Below, piece by piece: positions 17,750-27,117 of a stretch of 49,053 nt of DNA. Origin of the DNA: Myxococcus xanthus (GTDB lineage Bacteria; Myxococcota; Myxococcia; Myxococcales; Myxococcaceae). Each line of letters starts with the position of its first letter. Position 1 is the first letter of the stretch. Below the pieces are notes generated by a model. It saw only the letters and a list, made by a program, of their open reading frames with translations, searched no databases and had not been told where the DNA came from. The position numbers and the translations under genes were made by a program. Location: positions 1 through 49,053 of the forward strand of contig NZ_FNOH01000025.1 in NCBI RefSeq assembly GCF_900106535.1, written 5' to 3'.

Positions 17750-19009
17750 CTACGCCATCTCGTCGCTCAGCCGCGCGGCCTGGGTCAGCAGGTAGTCGCG
17801 CTCGGGCAGGCTCGTGGTGCGCTCGGCCGCCTTCCGGTAGTGGACCACCGCCGCGCCCGTCTTCCCCGCGCGCTCCAGCAGGTGCGCGCGCACGGCGTCG
17901 AGCCGGTGGTTCCCCTCCAGCCGGCCCTCCCTGGCCAGCCCCTCCAGCAGCGACAGCCCGGCCTGCGGCCCGTGCACCATCGCCGTCGCGATGGCGTGGT
18001 TGAGCGCCACCATCGGGTTGTCCATCAGCCCCATCAGCACCCCGTAGAGCGCCAGCACCTGCGGCCAGTCCGTGTCCTCCGCGCGCGACGCCTCGTCATG
18101 CACCGCCGCGATGGCCGCCTGCACCTGGTACATCCCCACCGAGCCCCTCGACAGCGTCGCGGAGATGAGCGCGATGCCCTCCGCAATCATCCCCGCGTCC
18201 CACAGGCTCCGGTCCTGCGCGTCGAGCGGAATCAGCTCACCCGCGGGCCCCGTCCTCGCCGCCCTCCGCGCGTCCGTGAGCAGCATCAGCGCCAACAGCC
18301 CCGCCACCTCGCCGTCCTCCGGCAGCAGCGTGTGCAACATCCGCGTCAGCCGAATCGCCTCGCCCGACAGGTCCGTGCGATGCAACTCCGGCCCCGAGGT
18401 GGCCGTGTAGCCCTCGTTGAAGATGAGGTAGAGCACGTGCAGCACCGCGCCCAGCCGCTGCGCGCTCTCCTCCGGCGTGGGCTTCTGGAACGGAATCCCG
18501 GAGCTCTTGATGCTCTGCTTGGCCCGGCTGATGCGCTGGGCCATGGTCGCCTCGGGCACGAGGAAGGCCTTGGCGATTTCCGCCGTCGTCAACCCGCCCA
18601 CCGCGCGCAAGGTCAGCGCGATGGCCGACGCCGTGGACAGCGCCGGGTGACAGCACATGAACAGCAGCACGAGCGCGTCATCCCGGCCCGCCAGCTCGTC
18701 GCCATCCAGGGACATCACGAGCTGGAGCTCCGGCGGCACCAGGCTGACCACCAGCTCCTCACGGTGGCGGCGCGCGGTCTCCGCGCGCACGTGGTCCGTG
18801 ATTCGCCGCGAGGCGACCTGAATCAGCCAGGCGCGCGGGTCGTCCGGCACGCCCTCGCGAGGCCACTGCAAGGCCGCCGCGAGCAGCGCTTCCTGCACCG
18901 CGTCCTCCGAGGCTCCGAAGTCCCGAAACCGCCGGATGACCGCGCCGAGCACCCGCGGCGCGTGTTCGCGCAACAGGTGCTCGATGCGAATGTCCCTCGA
19001 CTCCGTCAT
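17750..19009 (-). CDS. ECF RNA polymerase sigma factor of the ECF42 type (DUF6596)
   Basis: The 419-residue protein has sigma region 2 (HAPRVLGAVIRRFRDFGASEDAVQEAL, DPRAWLIQVASRRITDHVR), region 4 (GGLTTAEIAKAFLVPEATMAQRISRAKQ), then a long C-terminal helical extension (LYLIFNEGYTATSG through YRKAAERTTSLPERDYLL) of the TPR-like DUF6596 type. That extension and the adjacent YCII gene define ECF42, where the extension rather than an anti-sigma factor is thought to control activity. The ATG at 19009 overlaps the stop of the YCII gene (TGATG), so the two are translationally coupled; a GTG at 19012 is an alternative. No anti-sigma gene is nearby. Confidence 0.93.
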   Translation of the reverse strand: MTESRDIRIEHLLREHAPRVLGAVIRRFRDFGASEDAVQEALLAAALQWPREGVPDDPRAWLIQVASRRITDHVRAETARRHREELVVSLVPPELQLVMSLDGDELAGRDDALVLLFMCCHPALSTASAIALTLRAVGGLTTAEIAKAFLVPEATMAQRISRAKQSIKSSGIPFQKPTPEESAQRLGAVLHVLYLIFNEGYTATSGPELHRTDLSGEAIRLTRMLHTLLPEDGEVAGLLALMLLTDARRAARTGPAGELIPLDAQDRSLWDAGMIAEGIALISATLSRGSVGMYQVQAAIAAVHDEASRAEDTDWPQVLALYGVLMGLMDNPMVALNHAIATAMVHGPQAGLSLLEGLAREGRLEGNHRLDAVRAHLLERAGKTGAAVVHYRKAAERTTSLPERDYLLTQAARLSDEMA

Positions 19010-19410
19010 CACATCAGGTCGGGCGGAGGACCGCTCATCACCTGGCGGACCTCGATGGGCATGTTCATCGGCTTGCCGCCGAGCCCAGGCGCCGCTGAGG
19101 CCTCCGCGGCGATGGCGTAGGCCCGCTCCGGGCTGTCCACCTCGATAATCCAGTAGCCCGCGAGGAACTCCTTCGACTCCGGGAACACGCCATCGGTGAT
19201 GGGCTTGCCGTCCGCGCCCGCGCGCACGCGCTTGGCCTGGTCCGGCCCCGCCAGCCCCTCGGCCGCCACCAGCTCCCCCGTCTCCCCGAGCTTCGTCGCG
19301 AAGCCCGCCATGAACGCGATGTGCGCCTGGAGGTCCTTCTTCGGCCAGCTCATCACCTGGTACGGACCGCCGCTCGGGGTGTTCATCATCAGCATGTACT
19401 TCATCTTCAT
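19009..19410 (-). CDS. YCII-family (DGPF-type) protein linked to ECF42
   Basis: A 133-residue protein with YCII landmarks: MKYMLMMNTPSGG at the start, the ELVAAEGLAGPDQAKRVR middle, and the late DGVFPESKEFLAGYWIIEVDSPERA block (DGPF variant DGVF), followed by the family ending with a proline-rich VMSGPPPDLM. These proteins are regular partners of ECF42 sigma factors and may be their targets or regulators. The ATG at 19410 follows AGAGAGAG; upstream in-frame codons lack coding character. It is the first gene of a two-gene operon. Confidence 0.9.
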   Translation of the reverse strand: MKMKYMLMMNTPSGGPYQVMSWPKKDLQAHIAFMAGFATKLGETGELVAAEGLAGPDQAKRVRAGADGKPITDGVFPESKEFLAGYWIIEVDSPERAYAIAAEASAAPGLGGKPMNMPIEVRQVMSGPPPDLM

Positions 19411-19600
19411 GGTGGCTCTCTCTTCTCTGGGCCTCCGCGCCCCGGCATTGGGTGCGCGTTCATTGGGATGTCGGAGCCACGCGCGAGGTCTCGACATCGT
19501 CCCGTGAAGATAATCGGCGGGCCTCGCAAGTCAGCGGAACAACTGTGTTCTTCCGCTCCGGGGGCCGCCTGCGACGCGCCGCATTATCGGCAGAATTTCA

Positions 19601-19870
19601 GATGACCTTGCCCGGACGCAGCCCCTCCTCCCCAAGCACAGCGGGACGACGCATTGGCCCGCGAGCGGCGCTTCGCGGAGATTCTTCCGCTCTGGGACGC
19701 CTTTCTCGCACGCAACCCCGAGCATGGGCTCGCCTACTTCGAACGAAGCGGGACGCACTACCACCTGCGCAAGCTCGAGGTCGCGCTGGCCGACTTGAAG
19801 AAGGCGTGCGAATTCGGTGTCAACGAGGGGTGTTCCCGGGCGCGCCAGCTCGAGCGCGTCAACCCCAAGG
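19601..19870 (+). pseudogene. TPR-containing protein, C-terminal fragment
   Basis: An open frame without a good start encodes DDALARERRFAEILPLWDAF, then HGLAYFERSGTHYHLRKLEV and DLKKACEFGVNEGCSRARQL: two TPR-like helical hairpins of the type that closes proteins with tetratricopeptide or DUF4034-like tails. The frame then runs without a proper stop into antisense of the next gene, so the normal terminus is lost. Upstream of 19601 stop codons interrupt it. A dead 3' fragment is most likely. Confidence 0.5.
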
Positions 19871-19992
19871 CTCGCTGCGCCGCGACCGTCGACGACGCAC
19901 GGTCGCATCGGGCATCGCCGCTGCGCCGTGCCGGCACGCAGGCGATGGGGCGCCCCGAACGGAAGCCCCATCGCGCGCAGCCCACGTCTGCC

Positions 19993-21837
19993 TCAAGCAG
20001 CCTGCGCGCCTGCGAGGTGCTCCTTCATGATGCGGTGCCGCGACAGGTAGCGCTCGAAAGCCTGCAGCAAGGCGTCCGGCTCTCTCAGCTTGCTCAGGCA
20101 GATGGAGCGGCGGCTCTTGAAGCGCCCTTCCCCGGGGACTTCCAGGTCCAGGTACTTCTTGAACATGCGGTCCGCGGTGGTGGCCGAGGCGATCTGCTCG
20201 AACAGGATGGGCGCCTCCCAGTCCCCGTAGCTCACCTGCGCGTAGTCCATCTGGACATCGAAGCCCGCCTCCTTGCCCTCGAACACGAGCGGCGGGAAGT
20301 GCTTCTCCACATGCGCTCGCTCCTCCTCCGTGGAGGGCTCATAGCGGTACGCGAGGGACAGGTCATGGGCCTGAGCGAAACGCGCCTCATAGGCGCCCCA
20401 CAGCCGCGCCTCGATGGCGTCCGCGTCCTGAACGGTGTCCGCCCACGACGACGTCACCGGCTCCAGCAGCAACCGCACCATGTCCTCGGGATTGAGGTGG
20501 GCCCCCACGTTCTCCATGCGCGCGGCCAACGGCGGGTGGGAGTCGAAGGGATGCGGCGTCACGGCCCCCTGCAGGTCATCATGCACGGTGTCCGACTGGG
20601 CATACGCGGAGAAGCCGTGCGCCACCCGGTCCGCGATGGCCACCGTCTGGTGCTGCTCGTCCTGGGCGAAGAGCTTCGCCTCCACACGGTCGCGGAAGCT
20701 CGCGTACGCGCCCACCTTCACCAGCGAACGGGCGATGTCCTGCCCCGAGGTCACCCCCGCCGCCAACCGGTCCGCCGCGAGTTCGCTGGCGCGCCGGCTG
20801 CGGCCCAGCGACAGCTCGAACAGGCCGCGGTAGGCCATCATGAAATAGAAGACGGGCCGCGTCATGCCACCGTCGTAGAGCTGCTGCAGGTAATGGCCGA
20901 AGTGCGCGAGCTTGGGCGCCAGCCGCTTGCTGTGCCCCGTGTCGCCGCCCAGCAAGTGCCCCATCTCGTGCGCCAGCACCGCCTCCGCCTCGGAGCGCTC
21001 CAGCAGGCGCAGCAGTGACAGGCTCACGAAGAGCGTGCGGCCGGTCAGCGTGCGCTCACCCACGCGCACCTCGTGCTCGGTCACGAAGAAGTTGGCATCG
21101 ATGCCAGCGAGGATGTTGTCGGGGGGCGCCGTCTGGAGCCGCTCGCAGAGGCGCCGCACGCAAGCCCACAGCTCCGGGGCGCGAGCCTCGGTGATTGCCT
21201 CGGCCTCCACGTCGAAGTCCGAGGGCGGACGGCGGAAGATGGCCACCACCACCAGGAACACCGCGCCGCCGGCCAGAAGGGCCATGATGCCGATGAGCTT
21301 CGGGTAGTAGCGCTCCATCCATAGCGCCGTCATCCAATAGGAGAGCCACACGAGCAGCGCGCCCTGTCCCAGCACCTGAATCGCACTGGTGACGCGGAGC
21401 ACGAGCCAGCCCACCACGAAGCTGCCGAACTGAAAGGGACGCGAGACGAACGCGGCCAGACCACAGAGAAGCGCGACCACGGTGGAGGCAAGGCCTAGCG
21501 CCAACAACCCCCAGGATGCCAGGGACGCCCAATTGAACTGGTTCAGGTCCGCGCACGCCTTTCCCAGGCTGTTGCGGTAACTCGCCAGCTCCGGGTCACC
21601 GCTCAGGCAGGCCATGGACGCGGGCACCGCGCGGTAGAAGTCGAGCGCCGCCTGACGGTCCGCTTCGCTGACCGCGGTGTCGCGTCCAATCTGCTGCTCG
21701 ACGGCCGCGAGGACCTGTGTGTCGAAGCGGCCCATGGCATGGCCGGAGAACCAGACACCGAACAGCGGCAGGGCGAAAAGCCAAAGAGCCGGCAGCACAT
21801 AGCTGCGGAGAAAACCGGGAGATTTCTGGGAGGACAT
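19993..21837 (-). CDS. M48 family membrane metalloprotease
   Basis: The 614-residue protein has an N-terminal transmembrane segment (about 12-33), three or four more between 103 and 200, and then a cytosolic or periplasmic catalytic domain with HEMGH at 290-294 and the third zinc ligand Glu352 in SELAADRLA, as in M48 (HtpX/Ste24-like) enzymes. The last 170 residues form a family-specific extension. HtpX-type proteases degrade damaged membrane proteins; this longer form may have another substrate. I prefer the ATG at 21837; a GTG at 21852 is in frame. It is divergent from the zincin gene starting at 22028, with 190 bases between them. Confidence 0.9.
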   Translation of the reverse strand: MSSQKSPGFLRSYVLPALWLFALPLFGVWFSGHAMGRFDTQVLAAVEQQIGRDTAVSEADRQAALDFYRAVPASMACLSGDPELASYRNSLGKACADLNQFNWASLASWGLLALGLASTVVALLCGLAAFVSRPFQFGSFVVGWLVLRVTSAIQVLGQGALLVWLSYWMTALWMERYYPKLIGIMALLAGGAVFLVVVAIFRRPPSDFDVEAEAITEARAPELWACVRRLCERLQTAPPDNILAGIDANFFVTEHEVRVGERTLTGRTLFVSLSLLRLLERSEAEAVLAHEMGHLLGGDTGHSKRLAPKLAHFGHYLQQLYDGGMTRPVFYFMMAYRGLFELSLGRSRRASELAADRLAAGVTSGQDIARSLVKVGAYASFRDRVEAKLFAQDEQHQTVAIADRVAHGFSAYAQSDTVHDDLQGAVTPHPFDSHPPLAARMENVGAHLNPEDMVRLLLEPVTSSWADTVQDADAIEARLWGAYEARFAQAHDLSLAYRYEPSTEEERAHVEKHFPPLVFEGKEAGFDVQMDYAQVSYGDWEAPILFEQIASATTADRMFKKYLDLEVPGEGRFKSRRSICLSKLREPDALLQAFERYLSRHRIMKEHLAGAQAA

Positions 21838-22027
21838 AGGACGTGTCGACACATTCTAGCGCACCCCGCGTGAGCGTCGCGCCCCTGGATGAAGGCCCAC
21901 ATGCCGGTACTCGCGGACTGACGACGACCCACCTGGTGCCTCAGCAATCCAGTGCGATACACCCCGCAAGGTCCGTGTCGCGAGTTCCCGCGCCTGAACC
22001 GTCCAAACCGAGGGGAGCCAATCCAAC

Positions 22028-23695
22028 ATGGCCTTCACGACCGCTCCTCTCCGTGCACTCGGCATCGTTCTGGTGACGACGCGCGCGCTGGCGGCCACGC
22101 CCCCGGCTGCGCCCACACCTCGTGCGCTCGTGTTCGCCCAGAATCCCGTCCGGACCCCTGTTCCCAGCGAGCAGGAGCTCCCGCTTCCGCCCTCGGGGGG
22201 ACGACTGGCGCATCCATGGTTCGAGGCACTGTCCTGTGTCGTCCCCGAAGCCCATCCGCTTCCACCGGAGGACGCGCGCTTTCCTCCTGAGCGCGTCTGC
22301 TCTCTCCAGTCCACCGCCCGGCCTGATGCGCGCGGCCTCTTCGCCACACCGCCCCGCCAGGACGTGGACGGGTCCTCTCCGGATGCCTTCGCGGAGGCCT
22401 CGCTCTTCTTCCACGCGGCAGCGACCTTGAACTACTTCCGTTCCCTCGGGTGGGAGCGCCCCTGGCCTGACGAGAAGCCGCCGCTCCGGCTCGTGGCGGA
22501 CGTGCGGATGCCCTCACGGGACGGAAAGGTCCTCCTCCCGTGGGGCGATGCGCTCTTCGTGCCCGCCGCCGAGGAGGGGGATGCGCGCGCGCACGACACC
22601 ATCTGGTTCGGACGGGGCCCCGGGGTGAACCTCGCCTATGACGGCGACACCATCGCGCATGAGGTGACCCATGCGCTCCTGGAGCCCTTCCTGCCACGGA
22701 GCGCCTGGCGGCTCGACACATTCGGCGCCGACGGCTCGCCTGGCGCCATTGATGAGGGGCTCGCGGACTACTTCGCCGCCGCCATCTCGGGAGACCCCTT
22801 CCTCGGAGAATACGCCGTGCGGGCTGCCGAACCCTGGCGCTCGCGCAACATCCACACGCTGGCCCGCTGCCCCGAGGCACTCGTGGGACAGCGCCACACC
22901 GACGCCCTGCTCCTGTCCTCCGCGCTCTGGGCCCTTCGTGAGCCCGCGAGCCCGTCCCAGCGTGGTGTACTGGACCGCGCGGTGCTCACCACGCTCCAGA
23001 CCGTCCAGCCGGCCTCCGCGCTGTCCCTGGAGCGCTTCCTGGAAGCACTTGTCACCACGCTCACCCGAGAGGCCCCCGAGCTCGCCCGCTCCGCCCAGGA
23101 GACGTTCTCCCGCCGGGGCCTCCTTCCTGCCTGCCCGCGCGTGCTGGAGCTGGAGCCGGGGCAAAGCCTTGGAGGGAGCGCTGGAGCCTTCGTGGCTCCT
23201 GGCGGGCGCTCCCTGCGGATGAAGGGACTGGCGCCCGGCCTCCTCCAGTTCCATGCCCGTGTCCCGCCGGGGACCACGGCCATGTCCCTGCGTTTCAGGA
23301 GCGGCGCCCCCCGGCCCCCACCGGGGCAGGAGCTGACGCCATTCCACCCCGTGGTCCTCGCCAGGCGCCACCGCCCTCTTCAGTGGCGCCATGACGGCCC
23401 CCAAAGCCACTCCGACGCGGACATCACGGCGGTCCCACTGCCCGGGGCGTGGAGAAGCGCACGCATCGAAACAGAGGGCGCCTCCGACGTCTTCCTCCAA
23501 CTCGCCAACGCGGGCGAGCTGGATGGCTGGTACGACCACCTCTCCCTCGAGTTCGAGAGTGGCCCTCCCGCGCCAGCCGCCCCGCCCGAGCCAGCCCCCC
23601 GCCTCCCATCTTCCTGCTGGGGATGGATGGGAGGCGCGGGCGCCGGCCTGGGAGCCTGGCTTTGGCGGAGGCGACGAAGGTCGCCGAGCGCCTAG
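22028..23695 (+). CDS. Secreted gluzincin-like metalloprotease with MYXO-CTERM tail
   Basis: The 555-residue product has a signal peptide (to about residue 22, ALA), a zinc site HEVTH at 211-215 and the downstream IDEGLADYF with Glu243, the thermolysin-like spacing of HExxH plus ExxxD. The C terminus reads PSSCWGWMGGAGAGLGAW then a run of arginines, i.e. a Cys, a transmembrane stretch and a basic end: the MYXO-CTERM sorting signal that anchors proteins to the myxobacterial surface. Between the catalytic part and the tail is a beta-rich region (about 375-520). The start has GAGGGGAG about 10 bases before it. Its stop codon overlaps the stop of the convergent gene in a shared CTAG. Confidence 0.88.
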   Translation: MAFTTAPLRALGIVLVTTRALAATPPAAPTPRALVFAQNPVRTPVPSEQELPLPPSGGRLAHPWFEALSCVVPEAHPLPPEDARFPPERVCSLQSTARPDARGLFATPPRQDVDGSSPDAFAEASLFFHAAATLNYFRSLGWERPWPDEKPPLRLVADVRMPSRDGKVLLPWGDALFVPAAEEGDARAHDTIWFGRGPGVNLAYDGDTIAHEVTHALLEPFLPRSAWRLDTFGADGSPGAIDEGLADYFAAAISGDPFLGEYAVRAAEPWRSRNIHTLARCPEALVGQRHTDALLLSSALWALREPASPSQRGVLDRAVLTTLQTVQPASALSLERFLEALVTTLTREAPELARSAQETFSRRGLLPACPRVLELEPGQSLGGSAGAFVAPGGRSLRMKGLAPGLLQFHARVPPGTTAMSLRFRSGAPRPPPGQELTPFHPVVLARRHRPLQWRHDGPQSHSDADITAVPLPGAWRSARIETEGASDVFLQLANAGELDGWYDHLSLEFESGPPAPAAPPEPAPRLPSSCWGWMGGAGAGLGAWLWRRRRRSPSA

Positions 23696-26600
23696 CGGCA
23701 ACTCCTGTCGAGCACGTAGCCGACGTACATGGACGTATTCGCGCTATCCACCACGAGCCCGCGGAGATAGCCATTTGCGCCACAGCCGAAGGAATACTCG
23801 GGCAGGTTGCCCACCGTGCAGCCGTCGTTCTTTCCGCCCACCTTGGGCATCACGGTGAGCGTCCCCGTCTTGAGATTCCGGCACGACAGCACAATCGTCG
23901 ACAGGTTTTGCGCACTGCACCACGTCTGATTGGGCGCTCCACTGGCCCAACCGTTGATTCCGGTGACCTTCTGGACAACTTCGCCGGCTGCGCAGTCCAG
24001 GGTGAAGGAATCACCATTCGTGCCCCCAATCGCGGGGGCGCTCGTGGCGGCACCGATGATCCTTCCGGAGTCGAAGCGGGCACAGCGCATCCCGAGCGCG
24101 TCCAACCAGGCGCCTTCCCGCCCGTGGATTCCGACCGCCACCTCGTCGTCCCCGCACGTGAGGACCTGGACGGTATCGTTCTTCTCGCACTTCGTCCCCG
24201 TGGCATCGCGCAGATACCCGGGCTTGCAGGTCCAGGGGCAGTTGGCCTGAGCAGCCGTCGGACTCGTATACACCGCGTTCGCGGGTGCGTTCGTGCAGGC
24301 GTTACGAGCATTGGAGTTCGCGGGAGACCAATACCCGATGCCCACGTCGACACAGACACCATTGGAGAGGTACTGGCCCGCATCGCAGAGGAACGACACA
24401 CAGCGGTGGGGACTGGTCGACGTATCACACTCCAGACCCGCGGCGCAGTCGCTCTGCTGGAGACACACCTTTCCGCGAGAGCATGGAGCGCAGGGTCCCC
24501 CGCAGTCCACGTCGCTCTCATCCCAGTTCTTCTCACCGTTATTGCACTGCGCGCCAAAGCAGACCGGACCGATGACGGGGATTGGAGCACAGTACATCTG
24601 GTACCCCTCCTGCTGCAGCACACAGTCGGAGTTCTGCTTGCACTTCTTGCCGCTCCCGCAACGTGCACAGATGGAGCCGCCGCAATCCACGTCCGTCTCG
24701 TCGCCGGATTTCATGCGGTCCTTGCAGCGAGTCGGGACACAGAAGGTGCCGTCGCTTATCTCGGACTCGCAGTCCCCCGCCACCGCGCATCGTGCTTTCA
24801 CCTTGCACTTCGCGCAGTCATTTCCACCGCAGTCGATGCCGCTCTCATCGGCGTCCTTGACACCCGTGTTGCAGTGGTTCTGCACGCACGTCCCAAAATC
24901 GACTCCGGACGCCACGGGCTTCTTGCAATACCCGGATGCACAATCCTCGGGGCGAATACAGCCCTGCTTGTTCCCGCAGGGCTTGCACTTCGAACCGCCG
25001 CAGTCGATGCCCGTTTCGTCTCCGTCCACGACACCATTGGCGCAGTGGTTCGCCGCCGAGCACTTGCCCGCGTTGCAGTACCCGAGCGCGCAGTCCGAGT
25101 TGACCAAGCACTTCTTACCCTCGGCGCAAGCGCTGCATGAGCCGCCGCCACAGTCCAGGCCCGTCTCACTCCCGTCCCGTACCCCGTTGCCACACGTGTT
25201 CGAGCAATAGCCCAGGCCGTCGTTCAGGCTGAACTTCATCTCCAAGAGCTTGAACTGATGGTTGTAGACCTCGAGGGGACCAATGTCCCAGCCGAGGTCC
25301 ACACCGGAAGAGCCCAGGTAGCTGGTTCCTGGAGGCTGAATCCGCCCCCCCACCTGGACACCGAGGTTGCCGTCGAGCCCCAGCGTGATGTCCGCCTTGG
25401 GCTTCTTCGCCTCGCAGCGCGACGCGTACTTCGCAGAGGCTACCAGCGACGCGCGGACACCAGCGTTCATTCCGAGCGCGTCGTACACGTACACGTTGAT
25501 GCGGGGAATGAGCCCGCAGACAACCACGAGGCTGCCTTCGCCGGTCACCGTGATGTCGGTGTTCTTCTTCTTCTCGAACTGGGCCGGCGTCGTCGTCACC
25601 TCTCCGTTCTCATAGCGAGCCTCGAACTTGAAGGTGGTGTTGTGCTCGAAGCTCACGTTCGCCTTGACGCCCGCCTTCGCCTCGAATCCACACTCGAGAT
25701 CAACCTGGAGGGTCTGGGTCAGGACGACCGGCACGGGCCCGGCGAAGATGGTCTGCACCGCCGGCTTCGTGACGAGGATGTTGCGCTTCCATCCACCCGC
25801 GGGCCGCATGTCCGGATGGCCCAGATACTTCTGTTTCGCCTGGGCGAGGACGTCCTCGGCGAACTTCGTTCTCTCCGCGAGCTTGTCCTGGAGCTTCTTG
25901 CCCGTCAGGCCGTCCGCGGATTCAATCTTGGCGTTCAGGATGGCCTCGACATCGAGTTTGAGCCTGGACTTGCTATCCACGTTCAGCCACATGGAGGTCG
26001 ATTGGCTCCCTCCCAGGATGGGAGGCACCTTCACACCCACCTGCACACCCGGGTTGAAGGAATAGTCCACCGACGAGTTCCCCGTGCCCTTCAGGGAGAG
26101 CTTGATTGGGGTCTTCCCCGCCTCGTTGAAGCTCTTCTCATACTCGAGCTTGAACAAGGCGCTCGAGTAGTTGTTCTTGATTTCGGGTTTGATCTCCACG
26201 CCCGTGGTAATCCCCTCGACCGTCACCGCCTTCCAGACATCCACCGCCGCGGCAGCCACCGCCTTGGCCGCGCCGCCCAGTGCATCTCCCACCGCGGTGA
26301 TCGCGTTCCAGATAGAGCCCAGGAAGGGGTCTCCGGGGAGCGCCGGGTCCCCTTCCTCCTCGGCTTCGGGCAGCGGCTCGTCGTCGGGATTGCCCTCCGC
26401 CCTGGGAGACATGATGTTCGCGTCGACATACAGGTGCCTGGCGGCCCAATCGAGGTCGAGCTTCGAGATGTCGACGGTCTGCACTTCCGAGTAGTCGAAC
26501 GTGAACTGCATCTCCCCCGTGACGATGTCCTGGAGAGCCACGGCTTCTGTCTCGACGACGAGGGTGTCATCCACCTCGGTAACGGAGACGACCCGGCGAG

Positions 26601-26985
26601 CGAAGCCGAGAGGATTCGCTCCCGGGCCATCGCTCGGCGCCGCCACCACCACCTTCCCTTCTTCCCAGAGCAGCACCTCGGGGTGGTCCGCCTTCGGGAA
26701 GATGAGCGTGTCCGGCCGGACGACGACGTTGCGCGCCTGCGCCTCCGTGACGACCTCCACCCAGGGCTGGGGTTGAAGGTTGTTGTAGTCGGGCTCGAAC
26801 TGGGGCTCCCACACGAGGCTGTCGAGGTCCTCGTGAGGACTCTTCGCCGTAAACGTGTCCGGGTTGTCCTCCTCGGGGGTCGTGTCGCCGCACGCACCTG
26901 CCAACAGGAAAGTGACGACCAGCGCCAGTCCCAGGGGGGAACAGCGACTCATCCAGGGACGCTGCGAACGCCTTCGCTTGAACAT
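23692..26985 (-). CDS. Cysteine-rich repeat lipoprotein, 1097 residues
   Basis: The ATG at 26985 follows CTGGAG at good spacing. After a basic leader, the lipobox LAGAC gives a lipidated Cys at about 33. The middle (to about 590) has no recognised domain; it includes an acidic linker and long beta-rich parts. Residues about 592-868 hold five copies of a cysteine-rich module with the core DGxETGxDCGGxxCxxC followed by CxxxxDC and a CNAGKC-like end, common in myxobacterial surface proteins. The C-terminal 160 residues contain GIHGREGAWLDALGMRCAR, a recurrent motif of myxobacterial secreted proteins. Likely an outer-surface protein. Paired dyads lie about 97-132 bases upstream. No terminator fits between it and the convergent zincin gene. 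Confidence 0.87.
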   Translation of the reverse strand: MFKRRRSQRPWMSRCSPLGLALVVTFLLAGACGDTTPEEDNPDTFTAKSPHEDLDSLVWEPQFEPDYNNLQPQPWVEVVTEAQARNVVVRPDTLIFPKADHPEVLLWEEGKVVVAAPSDGPGANPLGFARRVVSVTEVDDTLVVETEAVALQDIVTGEMQFTFDYSEVQTVDISKLDLDWAARHLYVDANIMSPRAEGNPDDEPLPEAEEEGDPALPGDPFLGSIWNAITAVGDALGGAAKAVAAAAVDVWKAVTVEGITTGVEIKPEIKNNYSSALFKLEYEKSFNEAGKTPIKLSLKGTGNSSVDYSFNPGVQVGVKVPPILGGSQSTSMWLNVDSKSRLKLDVEAILNAKIESADGLTGKKLQDKLAERTKFAEDVLAQAKQKYLGHPDMRPAGGWKRNILVTKPAVQTIFAGPVPVVLTQTLQVDLECGFEAKAGVKANVSFEHNTTFKFEARYENGEVTTTPAQFEKKKNTDITVTGEGSLVVVCGLIPRINVYVYDALGMNAGVRASLVASAKYASRCEAKKPKADITLGLDGNLGVQVGGRIQPPGTSYLGSSGVDLGWDIGPLEVYNHQFKLLEMKFSLNDGLGYCSNTCGNGVRDGSETGLDCGGGSCSACAEGKKCLVNSDCALGYCNAGKCSAANHCANGVVDGDETGIDCGGSKCKPCGNKQGCIRPEDCASGYCKKPVASGVDFGTCVQNHCNTGVKDADESGIDCGGNDCAKCKVKARCAVAGDCESEISDGTFCVPTRCKDRMKSGDETDVDCGGSICARCGSGKKCKQNSDCVLQQEGYQMYCAPIPVIGPVCFGAQCNNGEKNWDESDVDCGGPCAPCSRGKVCLQQSDCAAGLECDTSTSPHRCVSFLCDAGQYLSNGVCVDVGIGYWSPANSNARNACTNAPANAVYTSPTAAQANCPWTCKPGYLRDATGTKCEKNDTVQVLTCGDDEVAVGIHGREGAWLDALGMRCARFDSGRIIGAATSAPAIGGTNGDSFTLDCAAGEVVQKVTGINGWASGAPNQTWCSAQNLSTIVLSCRNLKTGTLTVMPKVGGKNDGCTVGNLPEYSFGCGANGYLRGLVVDSANTSMYVGYVLDRSCR

Positions 26986-27081
26986 CGTTTCTCCAGGAGG
27001 GGAAATGTTCGCGCCTCAGCAAACGCCGTTCCAAAGGGCAACCGCCGCGTTTTCGCACCTGGGAGGCCACGAGGACGTGGC

Positions 27082-27117
27082 TTGACGTGTCAACGGCACG
27101 TCCATGACGCGGCGTCA
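27082..27117. promoter_or_regulatory. Paired dyads upstream of the cysteine-rich lipoprotein gene
   Basis: TTGACGTGTCAA at 27082-27093 and TGACGCGGCGTCA at 27105-27117; the second is a perfect dyad with one central base. The arrangement repeats that seen at 281-325. The stretch 27118-27423 holds no recognised gene. Confidence 0.42.
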
